Notes under the pieces: generated by a model
The model's input: the letters and a program-made list of their open reading frames with translations, nothing else
Database searches by the model: none
Told to the model about the DNA's origin: nothing
Position numbers and translations under genes: made by a program
DNA from: an uncultured Pelagibacteraceae bacterium
GTDB lineage: Bacteria > Pseudomonadota > Alphaproteobacteria > Pelagibacterales > Pelagibacteraceae
Length of the DNA stretch: 53,958 bases
Assembly: GCA_902622805.1 (NCBI GenBank)
Contig: CACNRG010000006.1
Coordinates: forward strand, 1 to 53,958
Direction: 5' to 3'
In this document: piece by piece, positions 33,986 through 42,647 of the stretch
Layout of the letters: every line of letters begins with the position of its first letter
Position numbering within the stretch: the first letter of the stretch is position 1

Positions 33986-34455
33986 TAGTAGTAAACCCCT
34001 TTTTTAAAAGACTCTTTTGGAACAGAAGGTAATTCTTGATTTGTATTTAAGCCTTCTGGTTCGCTATATAATCTCTGAGAATTTATCTCTCCTTGATTAG
34101 GAGTATCACCTTCAGCAAGTTTAGGAATAAACTTTCCCCAAGGCTTAGTTGTGATTGGAGAAACAAAGTTTTTCTCTGTCCCATTTCTAAATTTTATTTT
34201 CCAAGAAATTGTACCTTTTTCCTCTTCTCTTCTAACCCTTACGCTGTGTCCCATAGGAGCAAAATCAGCATAACCTCTGACATCAATTGCGTGATTTGGA
34301 CAAGCTTTCACACATGAATAACATTCCCAACAAAAATTTGGTTCTATATTTTTTGCACGTCTAATATTTTCATCTATGTGCATGATATCTGATGGACAAA
34401 TATCAACGCAGTGACCGCAGCCATCGCACCTAGTCATGTATACAAAAGTTGACAT
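33985..34455 (-). CDS. aprB: Adenylylsulfate reductase beta subunit AprB (156 aa)
   Basis: AprB carries two [4Fe-4S] clusters. The first cysteine set is CDGCGHCVDICP (about 10-21) and the second CWECYSCVKACP (about 42-53). The C-terminal half forms the extended tail that wraps AprA (PITTKPWGKFIPKLAEGD). Length is typical of AprB. It sits between aprM and aprA, with a 1-nt overlap to aprA. Confidence 0.96.
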   Translation of the reverse strand: MSTFVYMTRCDGCGHCVDICPSDIMHIDENIRRAKNIEPNFCWECYSCVKACPNHAIDVRGYADFAPMGHSVRVRREEEKGTISWKIKFRNGTEKNFVSPITTKPWGKFIPKLAEGDTPNQGEINSQRLYSEPEGLNTNQELPSVPKESFKKGVYY

Positions 34456-34489
34456 AATTTTTTATTTTTTTTCCTTTTTCAATAACATA

Positions 34490-35284
34490 TTAATAGTGTT
34501 TTGGCTCTTCTCTTTTTATACCTAAACCAAATTGTTCAGGTGCATCAGCAGGTGGTGGTAAATTATCTCTTGAACCATCTGCTTCAGCTAAATTTTTTTG
34601 AATAGCTGCTCCAGGTTTATAAAACATGTGTGCAAATTTAGACCAATACACTCCACCGAATAAAATTAAATTTGATGCAATAAAAAGAGTCAAGAATAAA
34701 TATGAGGCTGCCATCTGACCATTAAATTGAGTGTATGACCATGCTAGTCCAAATGTTGAGCAAGCTAGTAACGCTAATACAAATAAATCTGCTTTAATAA
34801 TTCTATACCAGGGATGAGCTTCAGCTGAAACATCAACTCTTAAAAAAAACCAAAACCAATATCCACCTAAACAAGTTAAAACTGCCCCTAAATGCCAAAG
34901 TAATGACCATGTTTCAGAATTTGGTTTATCTGATCCTGTATAACAAAAAACTAAAACTGCAGATGATAACCAAAATAAAATTGTTCCATACATTCCAAGC
35001 ACATGAGCGAGCCTTCTTTTACCAAAACCTAATTCTGATGTTGTTCCAATATCAACAACTGTTGTTTTCGCAATTATAGTGGTCTTTTCACTAAGACCTA
35101 ATTTTTTTGTAGCAGCTAATTTTGCTTTTTTTATATTGTTAATAAAATATGTAAGATTTTTATGGTGGATCATTTGGATTATTGTTCCACCAGCTATTAA
35201 TAAGACCATTGCAATAATGAAGGACTGCATTGCAAGTGGAGATACAAATTCAGATAATATAGAGAAAGGATTGTTACTTAACAT
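34490..35284 (-). CDS. aprM: Membrane subunit of adenylylsulfate reductase, AprM-like (264 aa)
   Basis: Five membrane helices are visible (about 20-40, 95-120, 126-150, 162-186, 190-214), with histidines at helix ends in RRLAHVLGMYG, LLWHLGAV, AEAHPWYRI and KFAHMFYKPG that could bind haem b. The C-terminal KFAHMFYKPGAAIQKNLAEA is cytoplasmic, as in QmoC/AprM-type quinone-linked subunits. Placed first in aprM-aprB-aprA, it would pass electrons from sulfite oxidation to quinone. A ribosome site GGCGG lies 3-4 nt before ATG, and a 97-nt gap upstream separates it from the HIT gene. Confidence 0.85.
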   Translation of the reverse strand: MLSNNPFSILSEFVSPLAMQSFIIAMVLLIAGGTIIQMIHHKNLTYFINNIKKAKLAATKKLGLSEKTTIIAKTTVVDIGTTSELGFGKRRLAHVLGMYGTILFWLSSAVLVFCYTGSDKPNSETWSLLWHLGAVLTCLGGYWFWFFLRVDVSAEAHPWYRIIKADLFVLALLACSTFGLAWSYTQFNGQMAASYLFLTLFIASNLILFGGVYWSKFAHMFYKPGAAIQKNLAEADGSRDNLPPPADAPEQFGLGIKREEPKHY

Positions 35285-35381
35285 TTCCGCCTTTTGTTAA
35301 ATTTCAAATTATTTAAATTTTATATATAGATAAATTTATAGATCAACATCAAACTCTGGTCAATTTGTCTTTTATAACAGT

Positions 35382-35780
35382 CTATTTTATTCTTTTGTAG
35401 TGCTGCTTCTTTGGAATAACTGATCTTACTCCTCCTTGAGGATTGTCCACGTCCTTTTCTCGACGTGGAATTAAATGTAAATGACAATGAAAAATTGACT
35501 GTCCTGAAACTTTTCCAATATTTGTTCCTAAGTTAAAACCTTTTACTGTTTGATCTTTATTTGTAATTTCGTCTTTAATTATTTTAATAAGATCATTACA
35601 TGCTAAAAGTTCATCATTGGTTAAATCAAAAAAATTTTTGATATGTCTCTTAGGAATAATTAGGCAATGGTATTCTGAAACGGGATAGGAGTCATAACTA
35701 GCATAAGCTAATTTATTTTCATGAGCACAACCACTTTTTTTAATATCACAAAATAAACAGGGATTATTTGGATCTTTCAT
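35382..35780 (-). CDS. HIT-family nucleotide hydrolase (132 aa)
   Basis: The histidine triad HCHLHLIPRR (about 99-108) is the catalytic motif of HIT proteins, which hydrolyse or transfer nucleotide monophosphates (Ap4A-type or AMP-lysine-type substrates). The N-terminal CLFCDIKKSGC, together with the first histidine of YHCLIIPKRHIKNF, gives a possible zinc site as in Fhit/HinT relatives. It overlaps pabC by 17 nt. Its substrate is not defined by sequence. Confidence 0.92.
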   Translation of the reverse strand: MKDPNNPCLFCDIKKSGCAHENKLAYASYDSYPVSEYHCLIIPKRHIKNFFDLTNDELLACNDLIKIIKDEITNKDQTVKGFNLGTNIGKVSGQSIFHCHLHLIPRREKDVDNPQGGVRSVIPKKQHYKRIK

Positions 35781-36558
35781 TTTTATAAAATTTATAAGAA
35801 TTACATTTCTTTATCACATCGTCATAATATCTAGAGAGAATCTTAAATTTTTCTAAATTTTTTCTTTTCCATCTAATCTCATCAATAGTTCTTACTGAAG
35901 TGACTCCTTTACCAGAGCCTAAAAGTAAAATTTCATCATAACTATGTATTTCTCTCAATAAAATATCTTTTTTTATTATTCTTTTAATTTTTTTTTTAAA
36001 ATATTTATAAGTATTACCCTCATAATAACCTTTTTTTGGTGTAAAAAATTTTTTATTTTTAACGAATAATAAATTTGAAGTTCCTGTTTCTAATATTTTT
36101 TTATCAGACATAAGTGCTATATCTGATCGAGAATTATCCATCTTAGATAGGTGTGATAATATTTTTTTATATTTAAGATTTTTAAATTCTGGTTTTTCTC
36201 TTTTTAATTTTACTAATTTTAGATTAAAGTTTAATTTCGGTTTAATTCTTTTTCTTAAAGAAATTGAAATAACTTTATTATTCACAGCTATTCTCAATAG
36301 ATGGTTATATTTTTTCTTTTTAGATAAATTTTTATTAATTATTTTTAATATATTCGCATTTAATGATTTTTTTTTAATTTGGTATTTTTTTAAAGATGAT
36401 ACTAGATTTTTTAAATGTTTATCAAAAAATAAAATTTTTGCTGGTTTACCAAAAATCCACATTGTAGTAAAAATTCCATGGTCTCCCCAAAGATCATTAA
36501 ATTTTATCTGCTCTAGATTTTTAAGCAGATAAGATTTTTTTAATAAGTATGTTACCAT
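35764..36558 (-). CDS. pabC: 4-amino-4-deoxychorismate lyase PabC-like, class IV aminotransferase fold (264 aa)
   Basis: PabC splits aminodeoxychorismate into 4-aminobenzoate and pyruvate with PLP. The fold IV landmark ILETGTSNLLFVKNKKFFTP is present, preceded by NLKYKKILSHL, whose lysine is the likely PLP anchor. GSGKGVTSVRTIDE near the C-terminus is the phosphate cup. It lies next to pabA and pabB, supporting folate synthesis over branched-chain aminotransfer. It overlaps pabA by 38 nt and HIT by 17 nt. Confidence 0.82.
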   Translation of the reverse strand: MVTYLLKKSYLLKNLEQIKFNDLWGDHGIFTTMWIFGKPAKILFFDKHLKNLVSSLKKYQIKKKSLNANILKIINKNLSKKKKYNHLLRIAVNNKVISISLRKRIKPKLNFNLKLVKLKREKPEFKNLKYKKILSHLSKMDNSRSDIALMSDKKILETGTSNLLFVKNKKFFTPKKGYYEGNTYKYFKKKIKRIIKKDILLREIHSYDEILLLGSGKGVTSVRTIDEIRWKRKNLEKFKILSRYYDDVIKKCNSYKFYKNERSK

Positions 36559-37078
36559 TAATAGTTAAAAAAGATTCTGGATGAAATTGAAAGCCATATA
36601 TTTTTTCTTTATTATTTTCAAAAGCCATTGCAACTTTTGAAGTTATACATCTCATAGTTATATCAAAATGATTAGATTTGAAAGGTTCTTTTAATTTTAA
36701 GGAATGATACCTGCCAACTTTAAATATTTTTCCTTTTTTAAATAAAGATTTGTTGCTAACAACTTTTACATTTGATTGAAAACCATGATAAATCTTTTTC
36801 TGTTCAATAATTTTTGCACCTTCACAAAATAGAATGTGTTGAAAACCCAAACAAATTCCTATTATTTTCTTTTTTCCTTTAAATTTTTTATAAATTTTAG
36901 AAGTAATTGGATAATTTCTGGGACTACCAGGTCCTGGTGAAAAAATTATTGTTGATGCATGCTTAATCTTACTTTCATTAATTTTATCATAATTATCGCA
37001 CTCAACTTTATCAAACAAAGCAAATTGATGAACTACATTATGTGTAAAAGAATCATTATGATCAATCACGTAAATCAT
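36521..37078 (-). CDS. pabA: Glutamine amidotransferase component of aminodeoxychorismate/anthranilate synthase (185 aa)
   Basis: This is a class I glutamine amidotransferase delivering ammonia to PabB. The catalytic Cys lies in IIGICLGFQHILF, and the His-Glu pair in YGFQFHPESFLT. The oxyanion region IFSPGPGSPRNYP is present. The same family serves TrpG, and many bacteria share one subunit between folate and tryptophan synthesis. It overlaps pabB by 4 nt (ATGA-type) and pabC by 38 nt. Confidence 0.9.
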   Translation of the reverse strand: MIYVIDHNDSFTHNVVHQFALFDKVECDNYDKINESKIKHASTIIFSPGPGSPRNYPITSKIYKKFKGKKKIIGICLGFQHILFCEGAKIIEQKKIYHGFQSNVKVVSNKSLFKKGKIFKVGRYHSLKLKEPFKSNHFDITMRCITSKVAMAFENNKEKIYGFQFHPESFLTINGNILIKKILSA

Positions 37079-38226
37079 TTGAATAAATCTATTAATGCTT
37101 TTGCTTTGATAAAATTTTCATTGAATTCATGATTTGCATTGCTATCAACAACAACACCTGAGGCAACTGAGATTTCAGAAATATTTTTAAAATTTAGAAT
37201 TGATCTTATAATTATATTAAATCTCATATCTCCATTAAATTTTATATAACCAAAACTTCCGGTATAAATATTTCTATTTTCTTTTTCTTGTTTGTTTAAA
37301 AGATTAAGAGTGTTTATTTTTGGACATCCTATAACAGAGCCACCTGGCATCATCGCTTTAATTATTTCAAGGTTACTAATATTTTCTTTTAATTTTCCTT
37401 TAATGAGGCTCACATAATGAAAAAGATCTTTATATTCCTCTACAATTTTCTGTTTAGACAATTTTACAGAACCTATTTTACATATTCTTGATAAATCATT
37501 TCTTTCCATATCTACAATCATGTTGTGTTCTTTAGTTTCTTTGAGGTTTTTTCTAAAATAACTTAATGCTTTTTTTTTATTTAAATGCTTTGTTTTTTTA
37601 ACTGTTCCAGCTATTGGTTTAGTGGATATATGAATGCCTTTTTTTGTTATTAAATTTTCTGGAGAACAACTAATTATAGAATAATTTTTATCCTTTATCA
37701 TAAAAGCCTCTGGAGCCAAGTTAGAGTTGGATAACCTTGAAAAAAAATCCAATGGATTAATTTTTGATTTAGTTTTGTATTTGGTGCAAATCTTAATTTG
37801 GTATGTTTCACCACTTTTAATTTTTTTCTTAAATTTATTAAATATTTTAGTGTAATTTTTTTTATTTATATTGATATTAAAATTTCCAGACTTAAAGATT
37901 TTCTTATTATAGTTTAGCTTGTTATTAAGCTTAATTTTTTTTTCTGGTTTGTAAAAAATTCCTTTTGGAAAACTTAGATTTTTTTGTTTCGGAACTTTGA
38001 TACCAATCAAATTATTTAACAACTCATATCCAAAAAAACCAATAAAGAGATCAGTATTTTTTAAATTTTTTTTGTTTTTTTTACTTAAAAAACTTTTAAT
38101 ATTTTCTTTGTTTAGGATAATTTTTTTTGAAAAATTTGTATAAAGCTCAAATCCTTTTTGTGATTTATAAATAATATAAGGTTTTCCTGATTGGTGTATT
38201 TCCGATAGTTCGTTTGTTTTATTCAA
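37075..38226 (-). CDS. pabB: Chorismate-binding synthase component I, PabB-like (383 aa)
   Basis: This is a chorismate-binding domain enzyme that aminates chorismate. C-terminal landmarks are SCSPENLITKKG, KPIAGTVKK (204-208 PIAGT), NMIVDMERNDLSRIC, MMPGGSVIGCPKI and YTGSFGYIKFNGDMRFNI. It is short at the N-terminus, about 100 residues less than typical TrpE. The PIAGT form is the one usual in anthranilate synthases, whereas E. coli-type PabB has PIKGT with a catalytic lysine. Context (pabC, pabA) favours aminodeoxychorismate synthase, but anthranilate synthase activity is a fair alternative. Confidence 0.82.
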   Translation of the reverse strand: MNKTNELSEIHQSGKPYIIYKSQKGFELYTNFSKKIILNKENIKSFLSKKNKKNLKNTDLFIGFFGYELLNNLIGIKVPKQKNLSFPKGIFYKPEKKIKLNNKLNYNKKIFKSGNFNININKKNYTKIFNKFKKKIKSGETYQIKICTKYKTKSKINPLDFFSRLSNSNLAPEAFMIKDKNYSIISCSPENLITKKGIHISTKPIAGTVKKTKHLNKKKALSYFRKNLKETKEHNMIVDMERNDLSRICKIGSVKLSKQKIVEEYKDLFHYVSLIKGKLKENISNLEIIKAMMPGGSVIGCPKINTLNLLNKQEKENRNIYTGSFGYIKFNGDMRFNIIIRSILNFKNISEISVASGVVVDSNANHEFNENFIKAKALIDLFK

Positions 38227-38227
38227 T

Positions 38228-39448
38228 TTATTCTATTTTTAATCTTAAAACTGGTTCTTCCTTTATTGGAAGATGAATTATTGCTGCAAAAATAGATAAT
38301 GCAATTGCTAAATACCACGCATAATCATACGAGCCGTAAGTATCGTGAAACAAGCCTCCAAGATAAGCACCAAAAAATGAACCAATTTGATGACTTAAAA
38401 AAACTATACCATACAATAAACCCAAATATTTTGTTCCAAAAAGATGAGCAACTATTCCACTAGTAGCTGGTACTGTCGATAACCATAAAAACCCAAAGCT
38501 TGCTCCAAATATAAATGCTGAAATATTGCTAGCAGGAGTAAATATAAAAAATACTATTGAAACTCCTCTTAAAAAGTAGATTGTGCTTAAAATTATTTTT
38601 TTACTCATTTTCGCAGATAAATAGCCACTTAGCAAAGAGCCAAAAATATTAAACAAACCGATTAAAGACAAAATAGCTGCAGCAGTCCAATCTTCAAGGC
38701 CTCTATCTATTACGTACTTTGGAACATGAGTTCCGACTAATGTAATATGAAATCCACAAACAAAAAATCCAGATACAAGAAGAATATAACTTTTTGTTTT
38801 AAATGCTTCATTAAGTGCTTCAGAAAAAGATTGGTTTGATGTTTTTTCCACATTTTCTGTTGCGGATGGGGATCTAACGAAATATGCAGAAAATAAACCA
38901 GCAATCAACAGTATTCCAAACACAAATAAAGTATAATTCCATCCAAATTCATTTAGAGAATAGCTTGTAAAAATTGGTGACAAAAAGTAACCAAATGATC
39001 CAACAGCAGTCACAAAACTCATTGCTATAGTTCTTGTAGATAAAGGAAAGTGTTTTCCAACAATAGACATTGGAATGCTTATGGCTGTACCTCCTAGCCC
39101 TATTCCAATTAACAATCCCATGTGAATTTGAAAAAAAATTCCTGTATTAGGTCCTGTATATAAGAAAAATATTCCAGCAGTATAAAAAATAAATGCTGAA
39201 ATAATTGCTTTATGTCCACCATACTTATCTGCAATGGCACCAAAAATAGGTCCTGTTAAACCCCACATTAACATCTGTATTCCTATGGCAAAACCAAATG
39301 CTGTATTACTTATTTTTAAACTTTCGTTGAAGTCCATGAAAAACAAGCCGAAAGTTTGTCTTACACCAAGTGAAATTAAAACAACAAAACAAGCAGCAAA
39401 TAATGTGACTATTGCCGTTCTTGATTGAAAAAATTTTTCTGAACTCAT
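38228..39448 (-). CDS. Major facilitator superfamily transporter (406 aa)
   Basis: Twelve membrane helices are evident. The loop 2-3 motif GAIADKYGGHKAII is the MFS signature A (G-x-x-x-D-x-x-G-x-R/H). The first helix region RQTFGLFFMDFNESLKISN matches the monocarboxylate/oxalate-formate-like group (QTFGVF). The C-terminal cytoplasmic end is short. It overlaps metC by 4 nt and ends 1 nt before pabB. The substrate is unknown; an organic acid is likely. Confidence 0.9.
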   Translation of the reverse strand: MSSEKFFQSRTAIVTLFAACFVVLISLGVRQTFGLFFMDFNESLKISNTAFGFAIGIQMLMWGLTGPIFGAIADKYGGHKAIISAFIFYTAGIFFLYTGPNTGIFFQIHMGLLIGIGLGGTAISIPMSIVGKHFPLSTRTIAMSFVTAVGSFGYFLSPIFTSYSLNEFGWNYTLFVFGILLIAGLFSAYFVRSPSATENVEKTSNQSFSEALNEAFKTKSYILLVSGFFVCGFHITLVGTHVPKYVIDRGLEDWTAAAILSLIGLFNIFGSLLSGYLSAKMSKKIILSTIYFLRGVSIVFFIFTPASNISAFIFGASFGFLWLSTVPATSGIVAHLFGTKYLGLLYGIVFLSHQIGSFFGAYLGGLFHDTYGSYDYAWYLAIALSIFAAIIHLPIKEEPVLRLKIE

Positions 39449-40620
39449 TTCAAATGCCTTAATGCTTGTTTAATATCAGCAATTAAGTCATTTGGATCCT
39501 CAAGTCCTATATGTAATCTTACTAATCTTTCATCTTTACTTAAATTTAAGAATTTTCTATTGCCTCTCTCCGATTTTCCCTGGTGTAAAGCTAAACTCTC
39601 AAAACCACCCCAGCTATATCCATAACCAAATAATTTTAAAGAATTGACAACTTTGATAACTGATTTTTTATTTTTGGTTTTTATTTTTAAACCCATAAGA
39701 CCAGAGGCTCCAGAATAATATTTTTTCCACAATTTATAATTTAAAGATCCTTTTTTATACGGATATAAAAGTTTTACTTTTTTATTTTTTGATAAAAAAG
39801 CTGCTACTTTTTTCGCATTCTCTTGATGCTTATCCAGTCTTACATCTAAAGTTCTTAATCCTCTGGTAATCAAATATGCATCATCAGGTCCTAATCTTAA
39901 ACCAGTAATTTTTTGAGCCTTTTCAACTTGTTTAAAAACTTTTTTATTAACAGCTAAACTTCCTCCCATTACATCTGAATGACCAGAGTAATATTTAGTA
40001 GCTGACACAATAGACATATCAAATCCTAACTTTATAGGTTTAAAAAAATAAGGAGTTGCCCATGTGTTATCAATTGCGGTTAATATTTTGTTTTTTTTAG
40101 CAATACTAATAATTTTAGATAGATCTTGAAATTCAAATGTATTACTACCTGGATTTTCAACAAAAATAAGTTTTGTTTTTTTCGATATATTTTTTTTAAT
40201 TGAACTTAAGTCGTGCGGATTGTAAAAAATAGTTTTTATTCCAAAATCAGTAAGATAATCTTGAGTTAGCATTCTAGTTGGATTATAAACTGGATCTGCT
40301 GTCAATATCTCATCTCCTGGTCTTACCAAACTAAATATTGCCAAAAAAACAGCACCAAAACCTGTGGGTGTTAAAAATACATGATAAGACTCTTCCAACC
40401 TTGTTAATATTTTTGAGAGAATATGAGTGGTTGAGGTGCCTTGACGACCATAATCAAAATGACCACCTAATGGATCTCTTTTATTTTTGGCTTGAGTTCG
40501 TCTGATATCATTCATAGATTTGAAAATAATAGTAGAGGCTCTTACAACTGGAGGATTTACTGAATGATTATGAAAATCTTTTGCGGTATGTTTTAAAAAG
40601 GTTTTAAAAGATTTTGACAT
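39445..40620 (-). CDS. metC: Cystathionine beta-lyase, Cys/Met metabolism PLP enzyme (391 aa from the ATG at 40620)
   Basis: This PLP enzyme cleaves cystathionine to homocysteine in methionine synthesis. The PLP lysine lies in SIVSATKYYSGHSDVMGGSL, the phosphate-binding YGRQGTSTTHIL at the N-terminus, and AIDNTWATPYFFKPIKLG before it. RTLDVRLDKHQENA and the C-terminal SLALHQGK fit beta-lyases. A TTG nine codons upstream (40647) would give a longer form, but the ATG is preferred, and a plus-strand promoter overlaps the extra region. Gamma-synthase/lyase activity is the closest alternative. Confidence 0.88.
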   Translation of the reverse strand: MSKSFKTFLKHTAKDFHNHSVNPPVVRASTIIFKSMNDIRRTQAKNKRDPLGGHFDYGRQGTSTTHILSKILTRLEESYHVFLTPTGFGAVFLAIFSLVRPGDEILTADPVYNPTRMLTQDYLTDFGIKTIFYNPHDLSSIKKNISKKTKLIFVENPGSNTFEFQDLSKIISIAKKNKILTAIDNTWATPYFFKPIKLGFDMSIVSATKYYSGHSDVMGGSLAVNKKVFKQVEKAQKITGLRLGPDDAYLITRGLRTLDVRLDKHQENAKKVAAFLSKNKKVKLLYPYKKGSLNYKLWKKYYSGASGLMGLKIKTKNKKSVIKVVNSLKLFGYGYSWGGFESLALHQGKSERGNRKFLNLSKDERLVRLHIGLEDPNDLIADIKQALRHLK

Positions 40621-40627
40621 AAAAAAT

Positions 40628-40656
40628 TTGATAACTAACTGTGACAATGCTATATC
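40628..40656 (+). promoter_or_regulatory. Sigma-70 type promoter for the 27-aa basic peptide
   Basis: TTGATA (40628-40633) and TATATC (40651-40656) are separated by exactly 17 nt. The predicted start near 40663 gives a leader of about 33 nt, ending in AAAGGAG just before the ATG at 40696. It lies in the divergent metC gap. Confidence 0.5.
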
Positions 40657-40695
40657 CCGCAGATAATTTCAATTAAATTATAACTAAAGGAGAAA

Positions 40696-40779
40696 ATGGG
40701 TTACCCAAAAAAACATAGAGGCCGAAGAAAACAAGGGTCTAAAAAAAGAAGAGCCAAGAGAAAAAATAAGAAAAAATAA
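40696..40779 (+). CDS. Very small, extremely basic protein (27 aa), possibly ribosome-associated
   Basis: The peptide starts MGYPKKHRGRRKQGSKKRRA and ends RKNKKK. Eighteen of 27 residues are Lys, Arg or His, and there are no acidic residues. It has the best ribosome-binding site of the window (AAAGGAG, 3 nt spacing) and a good promoter. The size and composition resemble small ribosomal accessory proteins such as Thx or bL37-type peptides, but no specific family is established by eye. It ends 6 nt before the downstream membrane gene, so the two are co-transcribed. Confidence 0.7.
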   Translation: MGYPKKHRGRRKQGSKKRRAKRKNKKK

Positions 40780-40785
40780 TTCACA

Positions 40786-41496
40786 ATGGAACAGATTGAT
40801 AAGGCTAAATCAATAAGTATATGGATATTTGTTGTTCCATTTATTGCTGTTAATACTTGCCTTATTCTAATCACGCAATTCCATCAATTATTTCCAAATC
40901 AAGAGGATATTATACATAATACAATTCCATATATCGATGGTGGAGCATCAATAAGTAGAACTGCAAGACCTTATCCATCTTGGCTCATTTTTAAACCAGC
41001 TATGTTCTTAACATCATTTCTTCTAATCAAATATTGGTTATTCAATAAAGATATTGTCTCTTTTTTTGAAAAAGATCACAAAAATATAAATAAGATTGTT
41101 TATTTTGGAATAGCCTCAGCTATAGCTTTAACAATACATTCAATTTTTTTAGGCATTAAATTTGATAACGATTTTTATAAGTTATTTAGAAGGATAATAA
41201 TGCTTATGTTTATAACCTTTGAAATAATTGCTCAAGCATACTTAGTTGCAACCCTATATTCACTTAAAAATGAACTTTCAAAATATATTAACAAAATTTA
41301 TCTATTACTTAAATTATTTTTAGTGAGCATTTTAATAATTGTTGCTTTTATAAGTGTTCCAATTATTAGCCTACCAGGAAATGATTTCTTAGGATTTAAT
41401 TTAAAATTTTTTAAACATGGCTTAGAATGGAATTATTTTATTGGGGTTATAACTTTTTATCTTTTAACTTTTTTTATGTGGAAAAAAACTAATTAG
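40786..41496 (+). CDS. Six-helix membrane protein, Frag1/DRAM-like (236 aa)
   Basis: About six membrane helices are visible: one at 10-28, a large loop, then helices near 72-86, 103-121, 135-158, 170-192 and 213-231. The loop contains [20 protein letters not shown], with [12 protein letters not shown] after it, reminiscent of the Frag1/DRAM/Sfk1 family, whose first loop has a similar Ile-Pro-Tyr-Ile-Asp-Gly-Gly pattern. Function of bacterial members is unknown. It ends 8 nt inside the convergent mnmA 3' end. Confidence 0.75.
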   Translation: MEQIDKAKSISIWIFVVPFIAVNTCLILITQFHQLFPNQEDIIHNTIPYIDGGASISRTARPYPSWLIFKPAMFLTSFLLIKYWLFNKDIVSFFEKDHKNINKIVYFGIASAIALTIHSIFLGIKFDNDFYKLFRRIIMLMFITFEIIAQAYLVATLYSLKNELSKYINKIYLLLKLFLVSILIIVAFISVPIISLPGNDFLGFNLKFFKHGLEWNYFIGVITFYLLTFFMWKKTN

Positions 41497-42607
41497 TAAT
41501 CCACCCACCACCTAAAACTTTATAGCCTTGTTCATCCATATTATAAAAAACACAAGCTTGGCCTGGTGATATACCGTCCTCAAAATTTTTTAAATTTACT
41601 TCTGCAGAATTATCTGTTCCTAAATTAACTTTAGCTTCTAATAATTTTCCTGTTGATCTAACTTTAACTAAAATATCTTTTAAAAATTGTTGCTCATTAA
41701 CTAATAAATTTAGATTATTGACGTTTATTTTTTTCTTTCCTAGTTTTTCTCTTGGTCCAACAATAATTTCATTTTTATCTGAATTAATTTTTAAAACATA
41801 TAATGGTTCTACATCTGAAACCTTAATTCCTTTTCTTTGACCAATAGTAAAATTTATTATCCCATCATGCACACCAATAACTTTACCTTTTAGATCTTTA
41901 ATATTTCCTTTTTTAAAAGAATCTGGTCTAAATTTTCTTATAATTGATGAATAATCTCCATTAGGTACAAAACAGATATCTTGACTATCTGGCTTCTGAG
42001 CTACATTCAATTCCAATTTTTTTGCAATAGATCTTGTTTCATCTTTAAGCATTCCGCCTAGAGGAAATCTGAGATAATTTAATTGTTCCCTTGTTGTATT
42101 AAATAGAAAATAACTTTGATCTCTATTTTCATCAATAGCACGATACATATTTGTTTCAGAACCAGAGGTAATACTTTTTACATAGTGACCAGTAATTAAA
42201 GCATCAGCTTTTAATTCTTTCGAAAATTCAAATAAATCTTTAAATTTGACTGTTTGATTACATTGAACGCAAGGAATAGGTGTCTCACCTTTTAAATAAC
42301 TTTCTACAAAATTATCAATAACTCCTTGTTTAAATTTATTCTGAAAATATAAAATTTTGTGCTCGATATTTAATTTATTTGCAACTCTTTTTGCATCCAT
42401 AATGTCTTGACCTGAGCAACATTGTTTAGATGATGCAACTTCTTTACCATCATCATAAAGTTTTAGAGTTATTCCTATTACATTATAACCTTCTTTTTTC
42501 ATCATACCTGCAACAGTCGAAGAGTCGACACCTCCAGACATAGCCACAACAACAGTTGTATCCGATGGTTTTTTATTAAGGCCTATTGAGTTTAAATTGT
42601 TGTTCAT
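41489..42607 (-). CDS. mnmA: tRNA-specific 2-thiouridylase MnmA (372 aa from the ATG at 42607)
   Basis: MnmA thiolates U34 of tRNAs for Lys, Glu and Gln, using ATP. The PP-loop is [18 protein letters not shown]. The catalytic cysteine pair lies in [14 protein letters not shown] and [14 protein letters not shown]. The C-terminal [11 protein letters not shown] and [11 protein letters not shown] complete the family. A longer frame reaches an ATG at 42685, but it would overlap the divergent DUF3553 gene start at 42648. The ATG at 42607 gives the normal N-terminal extension. Confidence 0.95.
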   Translation of the reverse strand: MNNNLNSIGLNKKPSDTTVVVAMSGGVDSSTVAGMMKKEGYNVIGITLKLYDDGKEVASSKQCCSGQDIMDAKRVANKLNIEHKILYFQNKFKQGVIDNFVESYLKGETPIPCVQCNQTVKFKDLFEFSKELKADALITGHYVKSITSGSETNMYRAIDENRDQSYFLFNTTREQLNYLRFPLGGMLKDETRSIAKKLELNVAQKPDSQDICFVPNGDYSSIIRKFRPDSFKKGNIKDLKGKVIGVHDGIINFTIGQRKGIKVSDVEPLYVLKINSDKNEIIVGPREKLGKKKINVNNLNLLVNEQQFLKDILVKVRSTGKLLEAKVNLGTDNSAEVNLKNFEDGISPGQACVFYNMDEQGYKVLGGGWITN

Positions 42608-42647
42608 TAACTGGTATTTATACTTATTTCTAATATAAGTTAAATAA

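Noticed and set aside
40621-40647. TTG start for metC
   Set aside because: An ATG nine codons in gives the normal N-terminus, and the region holds a good plus-strand promoter.
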